From assembly GCA_947458915.1 (NCBI GenBank), contig CANHAE010000007.1, positions 1-37,963 of the forward strand: a stretch of 37,963 nucleotides of DNA. Reading direction: 5' to 3'. This DNA comes from Bacteroidota bacterium. GTDB lineage: Bacteria > Bacteroidota > Bacteroidia > Chitinophagales > Chitinophagaceae. Every line of letters begins with the position of its first letter. Position 1 is the stretch's first letter. This document shows, piece by piece, positions 27,406 to 35,847 of the stretch. The notes under the pieces were generated by a model, which searched no databases, was not told where the DNA came from, and worked only from the letters and a program-made list of their open reading frames with translations. Position numbers and translations under genes: made by a program.

Positions 27406-29304
27406 TTAGTAATGCCAACGTACAAATGCCTCAATAGCAGCGTATTTGGTTAAACCAAGCTTAGCATATAAATCGGCGGTGTTGGCGTTACGAATTTCAG
27501 CTCTTTGCCAAAATTCACGTGCGTCCGTTCCTTGGAAGGGTACACTGTCTTTTTGAGATTGGTGAATAAATATACCAAAGCGTTTTTTCATTACTTGGTC
27601 AGGGCTCATTGGGACAGCCATTTCAATTTCTGAAATATCCCATTCTTGCCAAGCGCCTTTATATAACCAAACCCAACAATCCTTAACCCATGTTTCTCCA
27701 CTGTCTTTTAAACGGCGTAAGCTTTCGAATATAATTTCTAAACAAACTTTATGAGTGCCATGTGGGTCGGCTAAATCGCCTGCACAATAAACTTGGTGTG
27801 GTTTTAATTTTTTCAATAAATCCATTGTGATCTGAATGTCTTCTTCACCCATTGGTTTTTTGTCAATAGCACCAGTCTCGTAAAAAGGTAAATTTAAGAA
27901 ATGATAATTTTCATCCTTAATACCCACGTAACGGCATGTAGCTTTAGCTTCACATCTTCTTATTAACCCTTTAATTGCTCTAATTTCAGATGTGTCTAAT
28001 TGGTCACTTTTCTTATCCGCTAAAAATGTACGGGCTTCTGCTAATATTTCTTGGCTCTTTTTATTATCCATTCCAAACATATCTTCAAAGCCTACTGCGA
28101 AATCTAAGAAACGTGTTACAAATTCATCAGTTACTGCAATATTTCCACTTGTTTGATAACCAACATGCACATCATGTCCTTGGTCATGCAAACGCATAAA
28201 AGTACCACCCATACTAATAATGTCATCGTCCGGGTGAGGGGAGAAGATCAATACTTTTTTTGGATGAGGGGCACTTCGTTCTGGGTGTGCGGGAATGACT
28301 GCATTTGGTTTTCCACCTGGCCATCCTGTAATGGAATCCCTAAGCATATAAAACACTTGTAGGTTTATATCATATACAGAATCCTTCAGTACTAATAAGT
28401 CGGATAAACTATTTTCTGTATAATCGTTTGCGGTTAAACTTAAAATAGTCTTATCTAATTTAATGGCTAAACCAATTACCGCTTTTTTTATCATCGCTGG
28501 TGTCCAATCAGTTTCTCCTGTCAACCAAGACGACTTATTTCTAGTTAATTCTGCAGCGGCTAATTCGTCTATTACAAAAGTACAGTCGTCATGGTTTTGC
28601 AATACACTTGCTGGTAATTGCTCAGTGACATCAGCTTCAATAGCTTTAGCAACAATGTCCGCTTTATTGCCCCATGCCAATAATACAATTTTCTTTGCTT
28701 TCATGATACTGCTAATACCCACAGTAATAGCCAGTTTAGGCACTTTGTTCAAATCCTGAAATTCATACGTGTTTGCAATCCTAGTTTGTTGGTCTAAATG
28801 AATGACTCTTGTTTTTGAATGAAAGCTAGAACCGGGTTCATTGAAACCAATATGTCCATTTTTCCCAATTCCTAAAATTTGGAAATCAATACCACCTACT
28901 TTTTCAATTGTTTGTTCGTAAGCAAGACAACTTTCTTTTAAGGTATCCTTTGTCCATTCGCCATTTGGCAAATGAATATTAGCATGATCAATATCAATTA
29001 AGTCAAATAAATGACGATGCATAAAACTCCAATAGCTTTGGTAAGCGTCCCTTGAGATAGGATAGTACTCGTCTAAATTAATGGTAATGACGTTTTTAAA
29101 ACTAAGTCCTTCTTCTTTGTGCATGCGCACTAATTCCTTATACAAATAAATTGGAGTGCTACCAGTAGCCATCCCTAAAACGCAGGGTAGGTTTTTAGCT
29201 TGTTTTTCCCTAATTAAACTTGCAATTTGAGCTGCAACGGCATTAGACCCTTCTACTGGGGTTTTATAAATTTGTACAGGTACTTTTTCAAATGATTCTA
29301 ACAT
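27406..29304 (-). CDS. nagB: Glucosamine-6-phosphate deaminase (NagB) fused to C-terminal PIG-L/LmbE-type deacetylase domain
   Basis: LGMATGSTPIYLYKELV, ITINLDEYYPI, GIGKNGHIGFNEPGSSFHSKTRVI; C-terminal FSPHPDDDIISMGGTFMRL and DPHGTH. Confidence 0.92.
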   Translation of the reverse strand: MLESFEKVPVQIYKTPVEGSNAVAAQIASLIREKQAKNLPCVLGMATGSTPIYLYKELVRMHKEEGLSFKNVITINLDEYYPISRDAYQSYWSFMHRHLFDLIDIDHANIHLPNGEWTKDTLKESCLAYEQTIEKVGGIDFQILGIGKNGHIGFNEPGSSFHSKTRVIHLDQQTRIANTYEFQDLNKVPKLAITVGISSIMKAKKIVLLAWGNKADIVAKAIEADVTEQLPASVLQNHDDCTFVIDELAAAELTRNKSSWLTGETDWTPAMIKKAVIGLAIKLDKTILSLTANDYTENSLSDLLVLKDSVYDINLQVFYMLRDSITGWPGGKPNAVIPAHPERSAPHPKKVLIFSPHPDDDIISMGGTFMRLHDQGHDVHVGYQTSGNIAVTDEFVTRFLDFAVGFEDMFGMDNKKSQEILAEARTFLADKKSDQLDTSEIRAIKGLIRRCEAKATCRYVGIKDENYHFLNLPFYETGAIDKKPMGEEDIQITMDLLKKLKPHQVYCAGDLADPHGTHKVCLEIIFESLRRLKDSGETWVKDCWVWLYKGAWQEWDISEIEMAVPMSPDQVMKKRFGIFIHQSQKDSVPFQGTDAREFWQRAEIRNANTADLYAKLGLTKYAAIEAFVRWHY

Positions 29305-29341
29305 AAACTATTGTGTTAATTATACATTATAAAATTATCAA

Positions 29342-29373
29342 AAAAGGCTCCCATGGTTAAACAGGAGCCTTTT
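29342..29373 (-). terminator. Rho-independent terminator downstream of pyk
   Basis: AAAAGGCTCC / GGAGCCTTTT 10-bp stem, T-run on minus. Confidence 0.8.
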
Positions 29374-29380
29374 AATATTA

Positions 29381-30832
29381 TTATTCAACTTTACTTATCT
29401 TAATCATATTGGTAGGTAAATGCGCTTTTATAGGCGTACTACCCGTGTTTACAACAATATCGTCTTTATGCACGAATCCTTCGTTTTTCAACATTTGAAT
29501 TTGATCGTTAATGATTGCATCCAAACTTTCTTCTTTATTGTAGTATAATGCTTTTACACCCCAGCTCAAACTTAATTGATTCACTAAACTCATTTCTTTA
29601 GTAAATATAAACAATGGTGACTTAGGACGGAAGCTACTTAACATAAATGCGGTATAACCACTTTGTGTCATACCAATTAATGCTTGTGCATTACTGTCTT
29701 CTGCTAATTGACAACCTGCATAACAAACAGCGTCACTTAAGAATGAAGGAGAATGGGGTTGTGGTTTTAAGTCAGCAGAGCGGTTGTAATTGTAACCGTA
29801 TAGTTCTACTTCCGAAATAATTTTTCGCATAGTTTCAATAACTAATACTGGGAATTGTCCCGTTGCAGTTTCGCCACTTAACATAACCGCATCAGCACCT
29901 TCAATTACCGCATTGGCCACGTCTGTAATTTCAGAACGGTTTGGTTTAACTCTGTCAATCATGGACTCCATCATTTGAGTAGCTACAATAACTGGCTTTG
30001 CTCTATGAATACATTTCTTAATAATCTCTTTTTGAATTAATGGTATTTTCTCTACTGGCAATTCAACTCCTAAATCACCTCTTGCAACCATGATTCCATC
30101 ACTTGCAATAATAATGTCACGAAGATTTACGATTGCTTCGGGCATTTCTATTTTTGCAATAATTTTAGACTTACTTTTATTTTTGTCTAAAATTTCTCTT
30201 AACATTTCAATATCAGCAACTCTTTTAACAAAGCTTAAGGCGACCCAGTCAAGTTCTTCCTTCATTATAAATGCTGCATCTTCTAAATCTTTTTCTGTTA
30301 ATGCCGGTAATGATATTTTTGTGTCAGGTAAGTTAAGCCCTTTTTTAGAAGAAATTATTCCACCCAAAGTCACTGTAACTTTTACATCACCGTTGGCTTC
30401 TATACTTAGTACTTTAACTTCAATCTTACCATCATCAATCATAATAGTATTGCCTACTAATACATCACCTGCAAGGTTAGGATAGGAAACATATATCTTT
30501 TCAATGGTACCAATACATTTCTCGTTTGTTAAAGTGAGTATATCGCCAGCTTTAACATCTAAACGATTGTTTTCAATTTCGCCAACCCTTAACTTAGGAC
30601 CTTGCAAATCACCAAGAATAGCAACAGAACATCCAAGCTCCTCATTAATACCTCTGATATTATCAATAATTTTCTTTTTGTCTTCATGACTTCCATGAGA
30701 AAAATTTAAACGAAATACATTTACACCTGCGATTACTAAAGCCTTTAATTGATCATATGAATCACAAGCAGGGCCAACAGTTGCAACAATTTTGGTCTTG
30801 TGATGTATATTTTTAAAATTTTGTTTGTTCAT
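29381..30832 (-). CDS. pyk: Pyruvate kinase
   Basis: TKIVATVGPACDSYDQL, FRLNFSHGSHED, VARGDLGVELPVEKIPLIQKEII, MLSGETATGQFP. Confidence 0.97.
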   Translation of the reverse strand: MNKQNFKNIHHKTKIVATVGPACDSYDQLKALVIAGVNVFRLNFSHGSHEDKKKIIDNIRGINEELGCSVAILGDLQGPKLRVGEIENNRLDVKAGDILTLTNEKCIGTIEKIYVSYPNLAGDVLVGNTIMIDDGKIEVKVLSIEANGDVKVTVTLGGIISSKKGLNLPDTKISLPALTEKDLEDAAFIMKEELDWVALSFVKRVADIEMLREILDKNKSKSKIIAKIEMPEAIVNLRDIIIASDGIMVARGDLGVELPVEKIPLIQKEIIKKCIHRAKPVIVATQMMESMIDRVKPNRSEITDVANAVIEGADAVMLSGETATGQFPVLVIETMRKIISEVELYGYNYNRSADLKPQPHSPSFLSDAVCYAGCQLAEDSNAQALIGMTQSGYTAFMLSSFRPKSPLFIFTKEMSLVNQLSLSWGVKALYYNKEESLDAIINDQIQMLKNEGFVHKDDIVVNTGSTPIKAHLPTNMIKISKVE

Positions 30833-30865
30833 TCTATTTTATGGGGTTATTATCTATTTATTATT

Positions 30866-31852
30866 TTAGCTAGCTAAGATTTTTACAATCTTTAACCATT
30901 CTTCCGAAATATTTTGTTTTGCTTTAATAGCAAGGTCAAGTGGAGTAAGCTTCATTTTGTTATCCTCAATTCCTACCATTACATTAAAGTCGCCATTTAT
31001 TAAACATTCCACCGCGTGGTATCCCATTCTGCTTGCAATTAATCGGTCAAGGCAACTTGGAGAACCTCCTCTTTGTATATGACCTAAAATACACACACGA
31101 ATGTCTGCATCGGGTAAACGTTCTTTTAAGATAGCACCTACTTTATTTCCACCGCCATATTCATCACCTTCAGCGACCACAACTAAGTTCACTAATTTTT
31201 TCCTTTTCCCTTTTTCAGTTAAAGAAGCAATCATAGCTTCCATATCTGTTTTTGATTCTGGAATTAGAATATTTTCAGCACCTGTTGCAATACCACTGTG
31301 TAAAGCAATATAACCAGCGTCACGTCCCATTACCTCAACAACAAATAAGCGGTCATGCGCATCAGCAGTATCTCGGATCTTATCAATCGCTTCAACAGCC
31401 GTGTTTACTGCAGTGTCAAATCCAATAGTGAAATCACTTCCTGCTATATCCTTGTCAATTGTTCCAGGTATACCAATGCACGGAATGTCAAATTCATTGC
31501 TAAATTTTTGTGCCCCTTTAAAACTTCCGTCGCCACCTATTACTACTATTCCATTAATTCCTCTTTTACTTAAATTTTCGTAAGCAATTTTTCGACCAGC
31601 TGGTTCAAAAAATTCCATACATCTCGCGGTTTTCAAAATGGTTCCTCCACGTTGAATAATATTACCAACCGATTTTGAGTCCATTGGGACAATATCGTCA
31701 TCAATCATACCACTATAGCCTCTAGCTACTCCAAAAACTTCTAATCCATGGTAAATACTAGTTCTAACGACAGCTCTAATAGCGGCATTCATGCCTGGTG
31801 CATCACCACCAGAGGTTAAAACAGCGATTTTGTTGACTTTTTTAGCGGACAT
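30866..31852 (-). CDS. pfkA: 6-phosphofructokinase
   Basis: LTSGGDAPGMNAAIRAVVR, IGGDGSFKGA, GIPGTIDKDIAGSDFTIGFDTA, EVMGRDAGYIAL, ILGHIQRGGSPSCLDR. Confidence 0.97.
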   Translation of the reverse strand: MSAKKVNKIAVLTSGGDAPGMNAAIRAVVRTSIYHGLEVFGVARGYSGMIDDDIVPMDSKSVGNIIQRGGTILKTARCMEFFEPAGRKIAYENLSKRGINGIVVIGGDGSFKGAQKFSNEFDIPCIGIPGTIDKDIAGSDFTIGFDTAVNTAVEAIDKIRDTADAHDRLFVVEVMGRDAGYIALHSGIATGAENILIPESKTDMEAMIASLTEKGKRKKLVNLVVVAEGDEYGGGNKVGAILKERLPDADIRVCILGHIQRGGSPSCLDRLIASRMGYHAVECLINGDFNVMVGIEDNKMKLTPLDLAIKAKQNISEEWLKIVKILAS

Positions 31853-31880
31853 ATTCTAATCAATTGTACTTTAATGTATT

Positions 31881-31898
31881 GATTTACAAAGGTAAATC
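31881..31898. promoter_or_regulatory. Inverted repeat GATTTAC-AAAG-GTAAATC overlapping the pfkA -7 element (TACCTTTG, minus, 31887-31894)
   Basis: 7-bp perfect inverted repeat; the motif is TAnnTTTG 34 nt upstream of pfkA ATG, with TTG 17 nt upstream of it. Confidence 0.5.
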
Positions 31899-32047
31899 AG
31901 GGGGTTAGCGACAAAAGGGAGCCCCAAAATTAAACAATTAAATTAATATTCAATTCATTCTAGCTATTTGTGGGTATTTTATTGTCAATAAGCGACCAAT
32001 TGTTAGTTCTGGTAGCTTAAATTACTTAATACTTAACTGAATTATTT

Positions 32048-34009
32048 CTATTTACTTTCTAGTAACAGTAAATCTCCAAAGGCAATTTCATATTCTTTAT
32101 TCATGGCCCTAATTAATGCGTTTTTATCATGGTAGCTTTTTTCAACTACTTGATATTTTTGCGGGTCAGCATAAATACTAGGATCCGCCATTTGCAGTTC
32201 TATATCAGTCTTCTCCTTATTTAGCACTTCAATATTATGTTCTAGTTGAGCGATTGCTTTTTGTAATTTTTGAATTTGCTTTTGTAAATCCTTATCAATT
32301 GGTGCATTATTCATCACAGGAGTAGGGCTAACTATTTCTTGTTTTGTTACCTTTTTTTCTTCTTTTGGTACATTTTTAACGGTTTCAGGATTTAATGCTT
32401 TTTGTTTCGCCATCCTTTCCTTCCACTCTAGCCATTCTTGATAAGTGCCTTTGAATTCGATAATTTTTTCGTCTTCAATTTCCCAAATCTTATTAGCAGT
32501 TTTAGAGATAAAGAATCGGTCGTGACTTACTAATATAATAGAACCATCATACTTAGTTAATGCATCTGCTAAAAGTTCCACGGTCACCATATCCAAGTGA
32601 TTCGTAGGCTCATCCAACATTAAAAAATTGGCTTTGCTAATGATAGTTTTAGTTAAGGCAACTCTTGCTTTTTCTCCTCCACTTAATACTTTTATTCTTT
32701 TGTCAACTTCATCTCCTCCAAACAAGAAACAACCTAATAAGGCACGCAGTTCTAAATCTGTTTTTTTAGTACCACATTCTTGTACTTCTTGTAAAATTGT
32801 GTTGTTTAAGTTCAACGATTCTAATTGGTGCTGAGCGTAAAAACTTTCGTCCACATTATGTCCCCAAACCCTTTCTCCCTCGAAGGTTTCCATGCCTGCA
32901 ACTATTCTTAATAAAGTTGATTTACCTTTTCCGTTAGCTCCAATTAAGGCAATTTTGTCTCCTCTTTCTATTTCTGCAAATGCATTTTCCAAAATAGTCA
33001 GGGTAGGATATTTTTTACCCACGCCTTTTAAATCAACTAGTACTTTACCTGGTGTTTTGTCTACTGCAAAATTGATCCTTATGTTTGGCCTTTCAATTTT
33101 AACGTCTTCAATTACATCCATTCTGTCCAAACGCTTTTGAATACTTTGTGCAGCCGCTGCCTTTGAAGCCTTGGCTTTAAATCGTTCTATGAATTTTTCC
33201 TGTTGCCTAATATAATCCTGTTGATTCTCAAACGCACGTTGTTGTATATCAACTCTCTGTTCTTTTTCTACTTCATAGTAAGCATAATCCCCGGTGTAAA
33301 AATGTAATTGTTGTTGGTATACTTCAACTACTTTATTCACCATTTTATTCAAGAAGAATTTATCGTGACTTACAATTACCACACTTCCTTGATAATGCAA
33401 TAAATACTTTTCTAGCCATTCAATACTAGGCAAATCCAAGTGATTGGTTGGTTCATCTAGTAATAACACATCGGGCTGTTGTAAAATCATTTTTGCTAAC
33501 AAAACACGCATTCTCCAACCACCACTAAATTCTTTATAGGGGCGTGCTAAATCTGTGGTACTAAATCCTAATCCATGTAATACTTCTTCTGCCTTGTGGT
33601 TAATATTATAGCCATCTAATACATCAATCTCGTGTAAGGCGTCGGTGTATTTTATTAAAATATCATTGTCTTCGGGATTCGCTTCTAGTTCAATACCTAA
33701 TTGCTCAATTTCTTTTTCTAATTCCCTTATGCGTTCAAAAGCCCCTAATGCAACTTCTGTGATAGTTTCGCTTGTATCAAAACTTAGTAAATCCTGGTGT
33801 AAATAGCCAATTGTTGTATCTCGTCCTTTTTCAACGGTTCCTTTTGAAGGGGTAAGTTGACCTACTAAAACCTTAAGTAGTGTTGACTTTCCAGTACCAT
33901 TATAACCAATTAAACCAATACGTTCACCGGGCTGTATATGCCATGTAGCCTCACTAACTATCACTCTAGCACCAAATTCAAATGTCACATTTTGTAATCC
34001 TATTAGCAT
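32048..34009 (-). CDS. ABC-F family ATP-binding cassette protein
   Basis: Two ABC cassettes (GYNGTGKST, GANGKGKST), FSGGWRMRVLLAK and LSGGEKARVALTK, LLLDEPTNHLD twice, C-terminal coiled coil. Confidence 0.94.
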   Translation of the reverse strand: MLIGLQNVTFEFGARVIVSEATWHIQPGERIGLIGYNGTGKSTLLKVLVGQLTPSKGTVEKGRDTTIGYLHQDLLSFDTSETITEVALGAFERIRELEKEIEQLGIELEANPEDNDILIKYTDALHEIDVLDGYNINHKAEEVLHGLGFSTTDLARPYKEFSGGWRMRVLLAKMILQQPDVLLLDEPTNHLDLPSIEWLEKYLLHYQGSVVIVSHDKFFLNKMVNKVVEVYQQQLHFYTGDYAYYEVEKEQRVDIQQRAFENQQDYIRQQEKFIERFKAKASKAAAAQSIQKRLDRMDVIEDVKIERPNIRINFAVDKTPGKVLVDLKGVGKKYPTLTILENAFAEIERGDKIALIGANGKGKSTLLRIVAGMETFEGERVWGHNVDESFYAQHQLESLNLNNTILQEVQECGTKKTDLELRALLGCFLFGGDEVDKRIKVLSGGEKARVALTKTIISKANFLMLDEPTNHLDMVTVELLADALTKYDGSIILVSHDRFFISKTANKIWEIEDEKIIEFKGTYQEWLEWKERMAKQKALNPETVKNVPKEEKKVTKQEIVSPTPVMNNAPIDKDLQKQIQKLQKAIAQLEHNIEVLNKEKTDIELQMADPSIYADPQKYQVVEKSYHDKNALIRAMNKEYEIAFGDLLLLESK

Positions 34010-34028
34010 ATTTTTTCAATTCAGACCG

Positions 34029-34036
34029 CAAAGTTA
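34029..34036 (-). promoter_or_regulatory. -7 element TAACTTTG upstream of ABC-F gene
   Basis: TAnnTTTG 19 nt upstream of ATG. Confidence 0.45.
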
Positions 34037-34081
34037 GCAAGTTGAACACTCTAATTATGCATATTTTTATAAAAATATTTT

Positions 34082-34648
34082 ATGACAAAGGTTTTTATCT
34101 TTTTTTTAGGTTTGTTTTTGGTAGGTTGTTCAGCTCCCCAAACGGCTAATTTTAATACCCCTAAAGTTGCCTTTTCTCCTGAATTTAGCAACGAAAAATT
34201 CAATGATGTATATGATCCTATCATAGCGAAATATCAAGAGATGTTAAAAGGGATGTTAGCAAAGGACACTAGCTACCTTTTTATGGAAACCCGAGCATTA
34301 ATACAACTTACAGATTCTGTTGCTCAACTTAAAATAGGGATAGACAGTATTGCGCAACAACGATTTAGTACAGGGCTAATTAATGTAAATGCTGAATTAC
34401 GTGGTTTGCTAGCCTCAGGATCGGATAATGAGCTTCCTATGTCAATGCATATGACAAGTATACAACTGCTAATAGCACTGGGGGAAATAGGGTATAAGGG
34501 TAAAACAATTTACATATTTACAGTATCTGATACTAAAGTTGAGGATGGCTTACTTTGGTTAAGCCCCATTAAAAATATGCGTGATCCTTACCACAGTGAA
34601 AATAAAACAATCCTTACTGCTGACCAGGTTTTGCAGGAGTTGAAGTAG
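34082..34648 (+). CDS. Hypothetical lipoprotein
   Basis: MTKVFIFFLGLFLVGCSAP lipobox; no recognised domain. Confidence 0.7.
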   Translation: MTKVFIFFLGLFLVGCSAPQTANFNTPKVAFSPEFSNEKFNDVYDPIIAKYQEMLKGMLAKDTSYLFMETRALIQLTDSVAQLKIGIDSIAQQRFSTGLINVNAELRGLLASGSDNELPMSMHMTSIQLLIALGEIGYKGKTIYIFTVSDTKVEDGLLWLSPIKNMRDPYHSENKTILTADQVLQELK

Positions 34649-35765
34649 GTATATATTGTATTAATAATTTCGCATTCATTTTATCGGTTGAAGTGATAAA
34701 GTATTCCTGACGTTTATTTCCGTCTTTAAAAACAAGTAAAGCTGTATTGGGTGGAACAGTTCCCATATTATGTGCTACAATAATTACTTCATGTTCTTGA
34801 TTTGCCTCACTAAATTCGAATTCGACATGAATTGCTTTATAACTTAATCGTTTTTTGTCCACAATTAAATCATAATTGTCAAATATCATGATCGTATCAT
34901 TGTCGATGGTGCCGTTGTCGTATAAATCAAAACTAATTTTAGTATTATTGGTACTAATAGTTTTAACTAATTTATTTTCTCTTCCAACCAATACCCAAGG
35001 CAATAGTTTTAATTTATTCTTCTTAATTTTTTCTACCTCTTCGGCTGTCACTACATGTTTTTCCGCTGCTTTATTTTTTAATACAGCAATAACTGTGTCT
35101 TGCTTATTTTCTGTCGTTGTGGCATTCATTGCTAAAGTTGCAACAGCTACTTTTTTATTCTTTTTTATTGAATCTATTTTTACGGAAAGCTTTGGAGGCT
35201 TTATCATTACGGCAGTAATTTTATTTTCAACTTTATCTTCTGCCTTATTACTAATTTTAATTGCGGATTTGCCAGGCTCCTGTTTTTTATCTGCATATTT
35301 TTTTGATTCCACCCACGCTTGTCGGGGTTTAATTTTTTCTAAATACACTTTTCCTCCACCGCAGTCAGCACTAGTTTTTATATTAGTGGAAATATAGGTG
35401 CCTTGCAACATTTCATTTTCTCTTAAACTTGAATATTCTAAAAAATTCGTCATTAGACAAGCCTGAAAATTATTGCCTAATTTTAAATTATCAAAGCTTT
35501 CTTCTTTAACACTTACCAAATTTGTAGCTGTAGAATGTATCCCAGATGCAAAAGCGCGAGCGGTAATATTATTAGGAAGTTGTGTGAGCGTGGTTGCTTC
35601 AAGTTGGTGGGCTGCATTTTCCTTAATTTCAATTTCATAGGAAAAAAAACGGCCATTTGCGTCATTATTGGGAATAAAATACCCCCTCCAATTGCCGGTC
35701 AAATCTTGGCCTTGTCCGGGCACCATAATGAAAATGGAAATTACTATTGAAATTAAGCGATACAT
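34614..35765 (-). CDS. Hypothetical secreted protein with two apparent beta-rich domains joined by a charged linker
   Basis: Signal peptide; N-terminal LTGNWRGYFIPNND module; Lys/Ala/Thr-rich linker; C-terminal module ISFDLYDNGTIDNDTIMIFDN... Confidence 0.72.
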   Translation of the reverse strand: MYRLISIVISIFIMVPGQGQDLTGNWRGYFIPNNDANGRFFSYEIEIKENAAHQLEATTLTQLPNNITARAFASGIHSTATNLVSVKEESFDNLKLGNNFQACLMTNFLEYSSLRENEMLQGTYISTNIKTSADCGGGKVYLEKIKPRQAWVESKKYADKKQEPGKSAIKISNKAEDKVENKITAVMIKPPKLSVKIDSIKKNKKVAVATLAMNATTTENKQDTVIAVLKNKAAEKHVVTAEEVEKIKKNKLKLLPWVLVGRENKLVKTISTNNTKISFDLYDNGTIDNDTIMIFDNYDLIVDKKRLSYKAIHVEFEFSEANQEHEVIIVAHNMGTVPPNTALLVFKDGNKRQEYFITSTDKMNAKLLIQYIPTSTPAKPGQQ

Positions 35766-35816
35766 GGCACTATTCTTTCCATAAATCTAAGTATAAAAAA
35801 GCATCCGATTTTTTGT

Positions 35817-35824
35817 TATCTTCG
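35817..35824 (+). promoter_or_regulatory. -7 element TATCTTCG upstream of thrS
   Basis: TAnnTTCG variant 23 nt upstream of ATG. Confidence 0.45.
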
Positions 35825-35847
35825 CAAATATATTTATTAAAAGAATT

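Noticed and set aside
30090-30485. 131-aa plus ORF
   Set aside because: Antisense shadow of pyruvate kinase, rich in Ser/Ile/Leu as expected from reverse reading of Lys/Asp/Asn-rich codons.
34876-35397. 173-aa hydrophobic plus ORF resembling a membrane protein
   Set aside because: Antisense of a Lys/Ala/Thr-rich linker; AAA/AAG and GCN codons read backwards as Phe/Leu/Ser, producing false TM segments.
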